DNA of 19,209 nucleotides. Origin: Archaeoglobus sp. JdFR-24. GTDB lineage: Archaea; Halobacteriota; Archaeoglobi; Archaeoglobales; Archaeoglobaceae. The notes below the pieces were generated by a model, which saw only the letters and a program-made list of their open reading frames with translations, made no database searches and was not told where the DNA came from. This document shows, piece by piece, positions 1-7,048 of the stretch. The number at the start of each line of letters is the position of its first letter. The first letter of the stretch is position 1. A program made the position numbers and the translations under genes. The DNA is taken from contig MTML01000075.1 of NCBI GenBank assembly GCA_002011215.1, positions 1-19,209 of the forward strand. The letters run 5' to 3'.

Positions 1-90
1 TGCCTCCCATGGGTCTGGGGGTTGGAGTGGGGGCAGGAACAGGTGTGGGGGTTGGAGTGGGGGCAGGTGTGGGGGTTGGAACAGGTGCCT
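1..90. repeat. Imperfect short repeat encoding a Pro/Thr-rich tail
   Basis: Several imperfect copies of gggggttggagtgggggcag and shortened variants follow one another. On the minus strand they encode PTPTPAPT-like residues at the visible C-terminus of the winged-helix protein. The repeat is G-rich on the plus strand, unlike the AT-rich surroundings, and is likely to vary in copy number. It may continue beyond the window. Confidence 0.8.
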
Positions 91-487
91 TCTCCGATAT
101 GTTACTATCACCGGTTACGATTTTGTAGGTTATATTGGTAACGTTCTCTACAGATTTAATCACTCTTGTTCCGGGCCTTGAAGCCAGTCTGTATGCTGCT
201 GTAATCAATGAGAGGGATCCACCACCAAGGAAAACAGCTAACTTCGCAATATCGTATTTGATTGCACTTTTACCCTTTTCTGTAAGCTCATAATAAATCC
301 ATTTTCTGCCGTTATCAACTCTTTTTACCATACCAGTCTCAACAAGCTTCTCAAGATGATACGAGAGAGTAGATTTGGAGTATCCAGTCATTCGTGAAAG
401 TTCAGAAACTGTATGTGGTCTTGACTGGAGCTGAAGGAGTATTCTGCTCCTTGCAGTGGTGAAAATGTCTTTTATGCTCCGTATCAC
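1..487 (-). CDS. Membrane-anchored ArsR-type winged-helix regulator with Pro/Thr-rich tail (3' end off window)
   Basis: The reading frame starts at GTG (487-485) and is still open at base 1, so 162 residues are visible and the C-terminus is missing. Residues about 8-75 form a winged-helix DNA-binding domain of the ArsR/HTH_5 kind: a helix with RSRILLQLQ, the recognition helix region SRMTGYSKSTLSYHLEKLVE, and a wing with RVDNGRKWIYYELT. Residues about 80-102 are hydrophobic (AKLAVFLGGGSLSLITAAYR) and could cross the membrane once. From about residue 136 the protein is a low-complexity PTPAPTPTP tail encoded by an imperfect DNA repeat (about 1-90). The layout suggests a one-component regulator tethered to the membrane with a linker outside the cell, but topology is inferred. 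It is divergent from pscS with 105 bp between starts. An in-frame TTG lies a few codons upstream, so the start is not certain. Confidence 0.75.
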   Translation of the reverse strand, partial: MIRSIKDIFTTARSRILLQLQSRPHTVSELSRMTGYSKSTLSYHLEKLVETGMVKRVDNGRKWIYYELTEKGKSAIKYDIAKLAVFLGGGSLSLITAAYRLASRPGTRVIKSVENVTNITYKIVTGDSNISEKAPVPTPTPAPTPTPTPVPAPTPTPRPMGG

Positions 488-499
488 GCTGAAAAATAA

Positions 500-1744
<1,245 letters not shown>

Positions 1745-1843
1745 GCCTCTGGAGCTGAAAATACAATTAAAACATCCTTAAATCATTAACGGAGATGCCA
1801 TTAGGGAATAAATACTGAAGAGACTATTACAGAAGATGTGCCA

Positions 1844-1877
1844 TCCTGAAATAACGATTATCCTGAAATAACGATCA
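1844..1877. repeat. Perfect-length 17-bp tandem duplication
   Basis: The unit tcctgaaataacgatta (1844-1860) is followed directly by tcctgaaataacgatca (1861-1877), differing at one base. The junction creates the TAA stop of the minus-strand transporter gene. Confidence 0.9.
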
Positions 1878-2790
1878 TAACTCCAGAAAACGAAAGTAGA
1901 GTTCCAGCAATAATTTTTGTGGTTAATTTTTCTTTAAGGAAGATGGATGCAAAAAGAGCGGAAATAACCGGATATGTTGAGGAGACAGGAGCTACCTTGG
2001 CAGAACCGATAATCCTGATTGCCTCCACAAATGCGTAATTACTGAAAACAAGCACAACCATTCCACCAACACCAATCCACAGCATGGAGCTTGGATTGTA
2101 ATTGAAGCCTCTTTTTGAGACTATTGCTGTTACCATCAAGAAGGAGATCATGAATCGCAAACCAGCTACTGCCTCAGAGGGTAGAAATTGAGTGAGATAA
2201 TCCAGTATTATTATGCTGATCGACCAGCATATGGAGGCAAACAGGGAGAAAGCTATGCCCTTTCTGTAATCTTCATGTTCCTTCGGTGTGAAATTCTCTT
2301 TTTCTTCTGAAATTAGCTTTATAGCCAAAATAATCAGCAGAGTACCAAGAATTACGAGAATACTGATAGGCTTTCTGTAAATTATAAACGACCATACGGC
2401 AACAAACAGAGGGAAGGTGGAGCTTACGGGTACAGCTCTTGAAACACCAATTCCTTTCAGAGATGCAAGATACAGGTAATCACCCAAGAAAAATGCGAAA
2501 AAGGATGATACGATCAACCAGAAAACGAGCGACAGATTGAGAATATTGATCGATTGAAAAAGGGTACCTTTAACCAGCATTAAAACAAGAAAACCCAGTG
2601 ATGTGAAACCGGTTCTCATAAGATTTCCAGACCATGCATCTGTCTTTTCAAGACCTTTTTTGTAGATTGCAGCTCCTCCAGCCCAGAAGAATGCTGAAAA
2701 TATCGCGAGAAGCTCTCCCGTTAGCTCTCTCGACATACTCGAAAACAAAGCTGATGAAAGCATAGACTCTGTAATCGCAGGAATATCCAT
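1858..2790 (-). CDS. EamA/DMT-family transporter, ten membrane segments
   Basis: This integral membrane protein of about 310 residues is built from two related five-helix halves, as in the EamA (drug/metabolite transporter) family. The first half starts at LTGELLAIFSAFFWAGGAAI and the second at RKGIAFSLFASICWSISII. Both halves carry the family's conserved segment near helix 4-5 (SRAVPVSSTFPLFVA and AKVAPVSSTYPVISA). Substrate is not predictable from sequence; relatives export amino acids, sugars or metabolites. I chose the ATG at 2790 because a TATA element at 2811-2822 lies about 27 bp upstream, implying a leaderless mRNA. The frame extends only to a TTG three codons further. It converges on pscS. 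The C-terminus is set by a 17-bp tandem duplication; without it the frame would run about 22 codons further. Confidence 0.9.
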   Translation of the reverse strand: MDIPAITESMLSSALFSSMSRELTGELLAIFSAFFWAGGAAIYKKGLEKTDAWSGNLMRTGFTSLGFLVLMLVKGTLFQSINILNLSLVFWLIVSSFFAFFLGDYLYLASLKGIGVSRAVPVSSTFPLFVAVWSFIIYRKPISILVILGTLLIILAIKLISEEKENFTPKEHEDYRKGIAFSLFASICWSISIIILDYLTQFLPSEAVAGLRFMISFLMVTAIVSKRGFNYNPSSMLWIGVGGMVVLVFSNYAFVEAIRIIGSAKVAPVSSTYPVISALFASIFLKEKLTTKIIAGTLLSFSGVMIVISG

Positions 2791-2810
2791 CAACTTCAAA
2801 GCCTTTGCAA

Positions 2811-2822
2811 GGAATATATAAG
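2811..2822 (-). promoter_or_regulatory. TATA box of the DMT transporter gene
   Basis: On the minus strand the element reads cttatatattcc, centred about 27 bp before the ATG at 2790. This spacing predicts a leaderless mRNA and decides the start codon. The element is nearly symmetric, so it could also fire to the right, where no gene is supported. Confidence 0.65.
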
Positions 2823-3153
2823 TTTAAGCTTTGTGAGAGGTATTGGAACAAAATGGTATTGAAGCAAAACTACTCAATTCCCCTTATAATTTCAGAATGC
2901 CTTCCGATGATTTAATTTCTGTTAATCATTATAAAAATTTTATTAATCCAAATACTGATATTGGGCGTTTTTAGACCACTCTTTTTTGAACTGACGCATA
3001 TGGTGTTCCAGTGACAGAGATAACGGTAGTAAATCCAAGTATATCCTGCGATTATCGGTAAAAATTTAGAATTTGAGTCCCTTGATTCTGATTACCCCGG
3101 TTATTCCAATTAAATACTCTAAAATTTCTTAAAATTTCTAAAATTAAACTGCC

Positions 3154-3158
3154 AAAAA
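3154..3158 (-). terminator. Oligo-T terminator after 5S rRNA
   Basis: A run of five T on the minus strand lies about 19 nt past the mature 3' end of 5S rRNA and is followed by further T-rich sequence. Archaeal RNA polymerase terminates at such U-tracts. Confidence 0.45.
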
Positions 3159-3176
3159 CAGGAATTGGACAGGGAG

Positions 3177-3297
3177 GCCGACAGCTTCCGCGGTTCCCGT
3201 GCCCTCTCGGAACACAGTACAGCGCGGAACGGAGCAGGGCTTAACTTCCGGGTTCGGAATGAGACCGGGTGTTTCCCCCACTCCTATGGCCGTCGGC
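3177..3297 (-). rRNA. 5S ribosomal RNA
   Basis: The minus strand carries a complete 5S rRNA of about 121 nt. The ends pair to form helix I: gccgacgg at the 5' end (3297-3290) with ctgtcggc at the 3' end (3184-3177), with one G-U. Inside are the near-universal segments cattccgaacccggaag and taagccctg. GC content is far above the surroundings, as expected for a thermophile's stable RNA. No 16S, 23S or tRNA is linked within this window, and a private TATA box lies at the right distance for transcription to begin at the mature 5' end. The gene follows a Toprim protein gene on the same strand with a 53-nt gap. End positions may be off by one to three bases. Confidence 0.95.
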
Positions 3298-3318
3298 AAA
3301 ATAAAGGGGATTGTAATC

Positions 3319-3330
3319 GATATATATATG
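3319..3330 (-). promoter_or_regulatory. TATA box of the 5S rRNA gene
   Basis: The minus strand reads catatatatatc, centred near 3325, about 27 bp before the 5S rRNA 5' end at 3297. Transcription would begin at or within a base or two of the mature end. The box lies between the Toprim stop codon and the rRNA. Confidence 0.7.
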
Positions 3331-3350
3331 TTGTGGTTGATTTTGGACTG

Positions 3351-3758
3351 TTAAAATCTTCTCTTTGACGCAATTATCTGTCTGCTTTTAATGTAATAGG
3401 AGCTGAGGTTCTCGATATTCTTTATATCCTTTCCTACAACCTTAAATAACTTTTTTCGAAACTCAAGGTCTGCGATAATCCCTACTGATTTGAGTTTTTC
3501 TGATAAATCTTTTCCCATCTTTTTACCTTCCAGATCCCAGTCTGTTAGAATTATAACTCTGCTACCCCTCTCAATACTATCGACAATTTCAACATTAGGC
3601 TTTGTAGAAGCTATCAAGATGATACCCTGAACTCCTATATTCCTCAATGAGTCACGATCTGAGGGGCCCTCTACAATTATAATCGCCCCGGAACTGGATG
3701 CATGTATCAGCTCTTTTAATATTCCCTCAAGCTCTTTCAATTCGTATTCATCGATCAT
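3351..3758 (-). CDS. Small stand-alone Toprim-domain protein (UPF0292 / RNase M5-like)
   Basis: The protein has 135 residues, almost all of them one Toprim fold. The first acidic motif is IIIVEGPSDRDSL (E30, D34) and the second is VIILTDWDLEGKK (D73, D75, G78), the metal-binding pattern shared by primases, topoisomerases and RNase M5. The C-terminal 30 residues are basic (KSRQIIASKRRF), which would suit nucleic-acid binding. Archaeal proteins of this size and motif order are known as small primase-like or UPF0292 proteins; their biochemical role is unsettled. As I recall it, the same orthologous group contains bacterial RNase M5, which matures 5S rRNA. Here the gene sits 53 nt upstream of the 5S rRNA gene on the same strand. 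A TATA-like element (cttaaaatttac, 3785-3796) lies about 32 bp before the ATG. Family assignment is firm; substrate is a guess. Confidence 0.85.
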   Translation of the reverse strand: MIDEYELKELEGILKELIHASSSGAIIIVEGPSDRDSLRNIGVQGIILIASTKPNVEIVDSIERGSRVIILTDWDLEGKKMGKDLSEKLKSVGIIADLEFRKKLFKVVGKDIKNIENLSSYYIKSRQIIASKRRF

Positions 3759-3865
3759 TTTTCTCTTTTTCTCTTTTACATTATCTTAAAATTTACTTTA
3801 GCTTTTTATCATGTATCTTCTCTCAAGCATGTGAGGTTGTGTTTTTCCAAAATGCTTTCAAAGTA

Positions 3866-4186
3866 TTATAATTCTTCAAATCTTTTTAAGAGTGTTTTTA
3901 AGACCTCTCCATAGTCTTTATAAACCTTTAGCGTTTTTGATGTCGATTTTAACCCCTTTATTATCTCAACCCTGGCATCAAAAATTTTTTCCATCTTTTT
4001 GATTATCTCGGTGTTTGCTTTTCCCTCCTTTGCCTGACTTTTTATCTTTATCTCGATTGTGTTTCTCCATTCATTAAATCCAGAAGGTATTTGAGTTTTT
4101 CTTGCACCTGGAGCAACACTGATGTCTATAAATGTGCATCCCCTGCCACCCTTCATTGCCTTTTTTATCTGCTCCACTGAATACAT
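3866..4186 (-). CDS. DUF167 / YggU-family small protein
   Basis: This 106-residue protein matches the DUF167 (UPF0235, YggU) family. Typical segments are IDISVAPGARKTQI (20-33), TIEIKIKSQAKEGKANTEII (43-62, with the signature EGKAN) and VEIIKGLKSTSKTLKV (73-88). The family is widespread in archaea, bacteria and eukaryotes, is about 80-110 residues long, and has no proven function. The start is secured by a strong Shine-Dalgarno site, AGGAGG at 4195-4200, eight bases before the ATG; this is unusual here because most neighbours look leaderless. Immediately upstream is a decayed IS200-type transposase fragment, and its stop codon overlaps the leader of this gene. The promoter must therefore lie in or beyond the element remnant. 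Spacing to the Toprim gene downstream is 107 bp. Confidence 0.85.
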   Translation of the reverse strand: MYSVEQIKKAMKGGRGCTFIDISVAPGARKTQIPSGFNEWRNTIEIKIKSQAKEGKANTEIIKKMEKIFDARVEIIKGLKSTSKTLKVYKDYGEVLKTLLKRFEEL

Positions 4187-4189
4187 TGT

Positions 4190-4377
4190 TCATTCCTCCT
4201 GATGTGACCTCCAGTGTGACCTTATAAAAACAAAATCCCAAATAAGATTTTTGAAGATTTCCTTTAGCCTTTCTTTTATCTGTTCTGTTTCCAATACTGG
4301 TCTTCTGTACTTTGTAACAAGAACAAGATGATGTAAGGAGATACAGCATGTGAGGACCTATCGAGTTTGTACTTCAT
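4190..4377 (-). pseudogene. tnpA: IS200/IS605-type transposase tnpA, frameshifted and truncated
   Basis: Reading from the ATG at 4377 gives MKYKLDRSSHAV, the typical start of an IS200/IS605 Y1 transposase. A one-base deletion near 4341 shifts the frame. The next frame continues as SLHHLVLVTKYRRPVLETEQ and then KERLKEIFKNL, again matching the family. About 60 codons remain of an expected 130-150. The HUH motif and the catalytic tyrosine are absent, so the gene is dead. The fragment ends at a stop (4192-4190) inside the leader of the DUF167 gene, so sequence beyond has been deleted or replaced. Confidence 0.85.
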
Positions 4378-4405
4378 TTGGTTCACCAAAAAATATAACC
4401 AAATG
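4375..4405. repeat. 9-bp inverted repeat over the tnpA start codon
   Basis: CATTTGGTT (4375-4383) and AACCAAATG (4397-4405) are exact inverted copies separated by 13 bases. In the tnpA transcript this hairpin would contain the ATG start codon. Known IS200 elements use a leader hairpin to hide the ribosome site, so this may be a remnant of that control. Confidence 0.75.
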
Positions 4406-4430
4406 AATAAATAACTTACCGTGCTCTCAT

Positions 4431-4450
4431 CCATAGACTTCAGGCTATGG
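4431..4450. repeat. Left-end hairpin of the IS200/IS605 remnant
   Basis: Six-base stem CCATAG/CTATGG with an eight-base loop acttcagg. Position and shape fit the subterminal palindrome recognised by TnpA as single-stranded DNA. Confidence 0.65.
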
Positions 4451-4461
4451 ACTTCCCGCAC

Positions 4462-4706
4462 CGTGTGAGTTAAAATCTGAGACTGTATCTATCTAATCTT
4501 GTTATTCTCTCAATTTTATCAGCTCCACAAGCCCTCTCAAGTCACTCAACCCTACAGCCATTGCTTAGTTCTCGAAAGATTGGATAGCAGGAGTATGTGC
4601 AGGTATGATATACGGAGATTATTTTAATTAGAAACAAACATTGAGTTGGATATTGCAAACATTGTAACCATAAAAGGACAAAACTTTCTTGATCAGGAGT
4701 AGATGA
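4462..4706. other. Gap between IS remnant and tRNA-Ser, no supported gene
   Basis: Only short open stretches occur. One minus-strand frame starting ATGGCTGTAGGG near 4562 gives about 19 residues (MAVGLSDLRGLVELIKLRE), too short to interpret. It could be a leftover of the inserted element or of a gene it disrupted. No repeats or promoters stand out. Confidence 0.5.
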
Positions 4707-4803
4707 CGCCGGGGGTGGGACTTGAACCCACGCGTCCCAGAAGGGACACAGGCTTTCCTGAAAACTTCTCAAGGCCTGCGCAGTGCCTCTCTGCCACCCC
4801 GGC
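4707..4803 (-). tRNA. tRNA-Ser(UGA), intron-containing
   Basis: The minus strand folds as a class II tRNA. The acceptor stem is GCCGGGG (4803-4797) with CCCCGGC (4714-4708), fully paired, and the next base, complement of 4707, is G73, the serine discriminator. D-arm: GCA/TGC. Anticodon stem: CAGGC (4778-4774) with GCCTG (4753-4749). The long variable arm is TGTCCCTTCTGGGACGC, and the T-arm is GTGGG/CCCAC with loop TTCAAGT. Between the anticodon stem strands are 20 bases rather than 7. Removing 13 of them leaves loop CTTGAGA with anticodon TGA. A GAG (Leu) reading would break the anticodon stem and conflict with G73. CCA is not encoded. The mature length is 84 nt. Confidence 0.92.
4755..4767 (-). 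other. 13-nt tRNA-Ser intron between positions 37 and 38
   Basis: The minus-strand intron is AAGTTTTCAGGAA. Anticodon-loop bases CTTGA pair with TCAGG of the intron (one G-U), leaving AAA as a three-base bulge before the stem strand GCCTG and about three bases (GAA) at the 5' splice site. This fits a relaxed bulge-helix-bulge motif for the archaeal splicing endonuclease at the canonical 37/38 site. It is near the short end of archaeal tRNA introns. Confidence 0.8.
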
Positions 4804-4841
4804 ATGTTATCAGATTTAAAGCTTACCAGATTTAGACCGCA

Positions 4842-4853
4842 TTTTAATTAAAA
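4842..4853 (-). promoter_or_regulatory. Likely TATA box of tRNA-Ser
   Basis: The sequence ttttaattaaaa, a symmetric AT element, is centred about 44 bp before the mature 5' end. Transcription would start near 4820 and give a leader of about 17 nt for RNase P. A closer element, gatttaaagc (4813-4822), would place the start inside the tRNA. Confidence 0.4.
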
Positions 4854-5027
4854 CTGGATGATTTATGAATTTTGTGCTCTGGAGTTCTGTGTTGGTTTGA
4901 AAAATAGTTCGCCATTTTCCTTATTTCAGTATGTATACTCTGTTTTATCTCAAACTCAGCCCATCTCAACCTGGGAACACATTGAAACTTTGAGCCTATA
5001 GTAGCCTGCGAGACCGGATGACACCAA

Positions 5028-5039
5028 AAAATTATATTC
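5028..5039 (+). promoter_or_regulatory. TATA box of the TIM-barrel gene
   Basis: The element aaattatattca is centred about 27 bp before the ATG at 5061, predicting a leaderless mRNA. Confidence 0.55.
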
Positions 5040-5060
5040 AAGGAAGTATACCATTTAAAG

Positions 5061-5789
5061 ATGATTCCTCTCGTGAGAATCGATGGCAGGGAGTTGCCAA
5101 TGCTCATTCATGGAATATCTCCATTCATAGGTGGAGGTCAGTTCGGCAGTAAATCCAGAGAATATTATAACAGATTCTATCTCAATCCAACATTAATTTC
5201 AGAATTTTTCGTTTACTTCTCTACAAAATGTTATCCCTGCATCCATATAAGTCCACACCCCCCTATTCTCGAAGCCATTGAACTCGCATCAGAAATAAGA
5301 ACCATAAATGTAATTGCAACAGTCGAGGAAGAAAAAGAACTTGAACTAATTGCAAATTTAGACCCATTGGTTGTTTTTCTTCACGGTTCCGTAACCGATA
5401 GAATGGACAAAAAGAAGATACTGAGTTTTTCTAATTCCTGCAGAGAGCTGGGGTTCGTACCGGGTGTGGCGACTCACAATCCAGGAGAGATAATACCTCA
5501 CATCGAAAAACTGGAGGTTGTTAGAGCATACATGGCTCCAATTAATCCACTCGGCATATACATGAAGCCATCCTTTGATTCGACCTTGCTTGCGGTTGAA
5601 ATGGCAAGAAAAAATGGAAAATACATATTTGGAATGAAGACACTCGCCTCAGGAAGAGTTAACCCATATAAAGGATTTCCATTCGCCTTGAATTACGCAC
5701 ATTCAATTATTGTGGGTTTTACTGAGTTCAGACACATAGATGAGGCATGCAGTTTGGTAAGAAAAATAGTTGAGGAGGGTATCTATTAA
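5061..5789 (+). CDS. Aldo/keto-reductase-like TIM-barrel protein of unknown function
   Basis: I do not recognise a named family with certainty. The 242-residue protein begins with a short strand MIPLVRIDGRELPMLIHGIS followed by a glycine-rich GGGQFG. It then alternates strands and helices in a TIM-barrel rhythm (INVIATVEEEKELELIANL, PLVVFLHGSV, GFVPGVATHNPGEIIPHIEK). The last third, FGMKTLASGRVNPYKGFPFA followed by HSIIVGFTEFRHIDEACSLV, resembles the end of ferredoxin-linked aldo/keto reductases, where a barrel closes on MKP(L/I)xxG. No Fe-S motif is present; KCYPC (56-60) is the only close cysteine pair. No membrane segment or signal peptide is seen. The ATG fits the upstream TATA box. It is a single gene between tRNA-Ser and rubrerythrin, so context does not reveal the substrate. 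Short for an aldo/keto reductase (usually 270-340). Confidence 0.7.
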   Translation: MIPLVRIDGRELPMLIHGISPFIGGGQFGSKSREYYNRFYLNPTLISEFFVYFSTKCYPCIHISPHPPILEAIELASEIRTINVIATVEEEKELELIANLDPLVVFLHGSVTDRMDKKKILSFSNSCRELGFVPGVATHNPGEIIPHIEKLEVVRAYMAPINPLGIYMKPSFDSTLLAVEMARKNGKYIFGMKTLASGRVNPYKGFPFALNYAHSIIVGFTEFRHIDEACSLVRKIVEEGIY

Positions 5790-5841
5790 AGACCTTTTAT
5801 TAAAGGCCTGTCCCTGGCTGTTTTGTTTACAACCAGTTGAT

Positions 5842-6357
5842 TCAAAACTTTCTGAATTTTGCCTTTCCTGCTGAACAAACCGGGCAGACGTCTGGGGCTT
5901 CATTTTCTATTGTGTAGCCACAAACCGAGCAAACAAAGTACTTTCCAGTTACATCCTTATCTCTGCCAGAAGCTATGAGCGTCCTTACCCTTTTGTAAAT
6001 CTCTGCATGACCTTTTTCTGTTTCAAGAGCCCATCTGAAACTTGTAGCTGCTCTTTTCTCGTTTGCATTTATGGCCTGATCATAAAAGGCAGGATACATC
6101 TCTTCAACCTCATATGTTTCACCGTTGATGGATTTATCAAGATCCTCCACGATGTTCTTCACATCTTCAAATATTTTCAGGTGGTTTCTGGCATGTATGT
6201 ACTCAGAGTAGGCAAGTGCTTCAAAAATTCTTGCAATGTTCCGTAAGCCTTGTGATTTAGCTTCTTCAGCATAAATAAGATACTTCATGTGTGCCTGACT
6301 CTCACCTGCAAAGGCATTTTTCAAATTTTCAAGAGTTTTTTCATTCATTTCACCCAT
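5842..6357 (-). CDS. rbr: Rubrerythrin
   Basis: This cytoplasmic non-haem iron protein reduces hydrogen peroxide in anaerobes using electrons from rubredoxin or similar carriers. Residues about 5-125 form the four-helix di-iron domain, with ligand-type residues in FAGESQAH (E19), YSEYIHARNH (E52, H55), YEVEEMYP (about E85-E86) and LETEKGHAEI (E112/E114, H117). The C-terminus is a rubredoxin-type iron centre: C143, C146 (VCSVCGY) and C158, C161 (VCPVCSAGKAKF). At 171 residues it has a normal length. Two starts are close: ATG at 6357 and ATG at 6348. GGTGGTG in the leader is placed for 6357, with a TATA element attttaaata (about 6403-6412). An Lrp/AsnC regulator gene is divergent, 118 bp away, and could control it. 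Confidence 0.93.
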   Translation of the reverse strand: MGEMNEKTLENLKNAFAGESQAHMKYLIYAEEAKSQGLRNIARIFEALAYSEYIHARNHLKIFEDVKNIVEDLDKSINGETYEVEEMYPAFYDQAINANEKRAATSFRWALETEKGHAEIYKRVRTLIASGRDKDVTGKYFVCSVCGYTIENEAPDVCPVCSAGKAKFRKF

Positions 6358-6441
6358 TTAAACACCACCATTTTGTTATATATTGATACTATTTAGTTCG
6401 ACTATTTAAAATCTTTGTTCTAAATCATATCAAACAGGTTA

Positions 6442-6452
6442 AAATTTAAATA
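6442..6452 (+). promoter_or_regulatory. TATA box of the Lrp/AsnC regulator gene
   Basis: The element aaatttaaata is centred about 28 bp before the ATG at 6476, implying a leaderless mRNA. It lies in the divergent interval with rubrerythrin. Confidence 0.6.
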
Positions 6453-6475
6453 CTCTTAGATTCAATATTTGGGTA

Positions 6476-6910
6476 ATGAGATCTATAGTTGATGAAAAAG
6501 ACTTTAAAATAATAGAAATGCTTAAAGAAGATGCAAGAACCTCATATACACGAATAGCAAAAGAGTTGGGAATGACTGAGGCTGCTGTCAGAAAAAGGGT
6601 AAAAAACCTGGAAGAAAAAGGAGTCATAAAAAAATATACAATTGAGGTTGATGCCTTACAGGTGGGATACAAAGTTGTTTCGCTTACAGGAGTTGATACC
6701 GAGCCAGATAGATTCCTTGATGTTGCAAAGAAGTTGAAAGATGAAGAATACGCAAGAAGTGTTTTCATTACAAGCGGAGATCACATGATAATGGCCGAGA
6801 TCTGGGCGAAGGATGGAGATGTGCTCACAAAAATAATTTCAGAAAAGATAGGTAAAATTGATGGTGTCAGAAAGATTTGTCCTGCAATCGTTCTTGAAAA
6901 GATAAAATAA
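6476..6910 (+). CDS. Lrp/AsnC-family transcriptional regulator
   Basis: This 144-residue DNA-binding protein has the full two-domain Lrp layout. The N-terminal helix-turn-helix (about 4-58) starts [20 protein letters not shown] and contains the recognition helix [19 protein letters not shown]. The C-terminal RAM ligand-binding and oligomerisation domain (about 65-142) includes [19 protein letters not shown], the segment that holds amino-acid effectors in relatives, then [17 protein letters not shown]. Such proteins act as dimers to octamers and often control their own gene and a divergent neighbour; here the neighbour is rubrerythrin. The effector cannot be read from sequence. The ATG fits a TATA box 28 bp upstream. 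Downstream is a 266-bp gap with a tandem repeat. Confidence 0.92.
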   Translation: MRSIVDEKDFKIIEMLKEDARTSYTRIAKELGMTEAAVRKRVKNLEEKGVIKKYTIEVDALQVGYKVVSLTGVDTEPDRFLDVAKKLKDEEYARSVFITSGDHMIMAEIWAKDGDVLTKIISEKIGKIDGVRKICPAIVLEKIK

Positions 6911-7048
6911 GATAATTGAGATTTTCAAATATTTTTCTGTACATTCCTTACAGGAACAGCACCATAATTTTCAATTATGTTTTAAAGGCACTGAAAGACA
7001 GAAGAATATGTTTTTCGTGATCTCAAGAGTATATTGCTGGAGTTCACT

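Larger units (their letters stand above)
2791..3176. other. AT-rich gap without a supported gene
   Basis: The stretch is very AT-rich with runs such as aaaattttattaatcc. It holds the transporter's TATA box (2811-2822) and the 3' flank of the 5S rRNA gene. Only fragments under about 25 codons are open, for example from 2853 on the plus strand. I see no RNA gene or convincing protein here. Confidence 0.6.
4190..4461 (-). mobile_element. Decayed IS200/IS605-family insertion sequence (left part only)
   Basis: The remnant contains the tnpA pseudogene and, 54 nt before its start, an imperfect-palindrome hairpin (CCATAG, loop acttcagg, CTATGG; 4431-4450) as found at the left end of such elements. 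No right end and no tnpB were recognised on the DUF167 side. The left boundary near 4461 is approximate. Confidence 0.7.

Noticed and set aside
3165..3368. Plus-strand open frame across the 5S rRNA region
   Set aside because: It is the antisense reading of a high-GC rRNA gene, which is often free of stops.
4707..4803. Reading the tRNA as tRNA-Leu(GAG)
   Set aside because: GAG as anticodon would give a mismatch in the anticodon stem, while UGA gives five perfect pairs; the discriminator is G, as in serine tRNAs.
4542..4805. Minus-strand frame covering tRNA-Ser
   Set aside because: Most of it is the tRNA itself read as protein, and the remainder has no family signal.
4844..5107. Minus-strand open frame of about 87 codons upstream of tRNA-Ser
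   Set aside because: It overlaps the promoter and start of the plus-strand TIM-barrel gene and the likely tRNA promoter. It has no start-site signals and no recognisable domain, so I treat it as chance.
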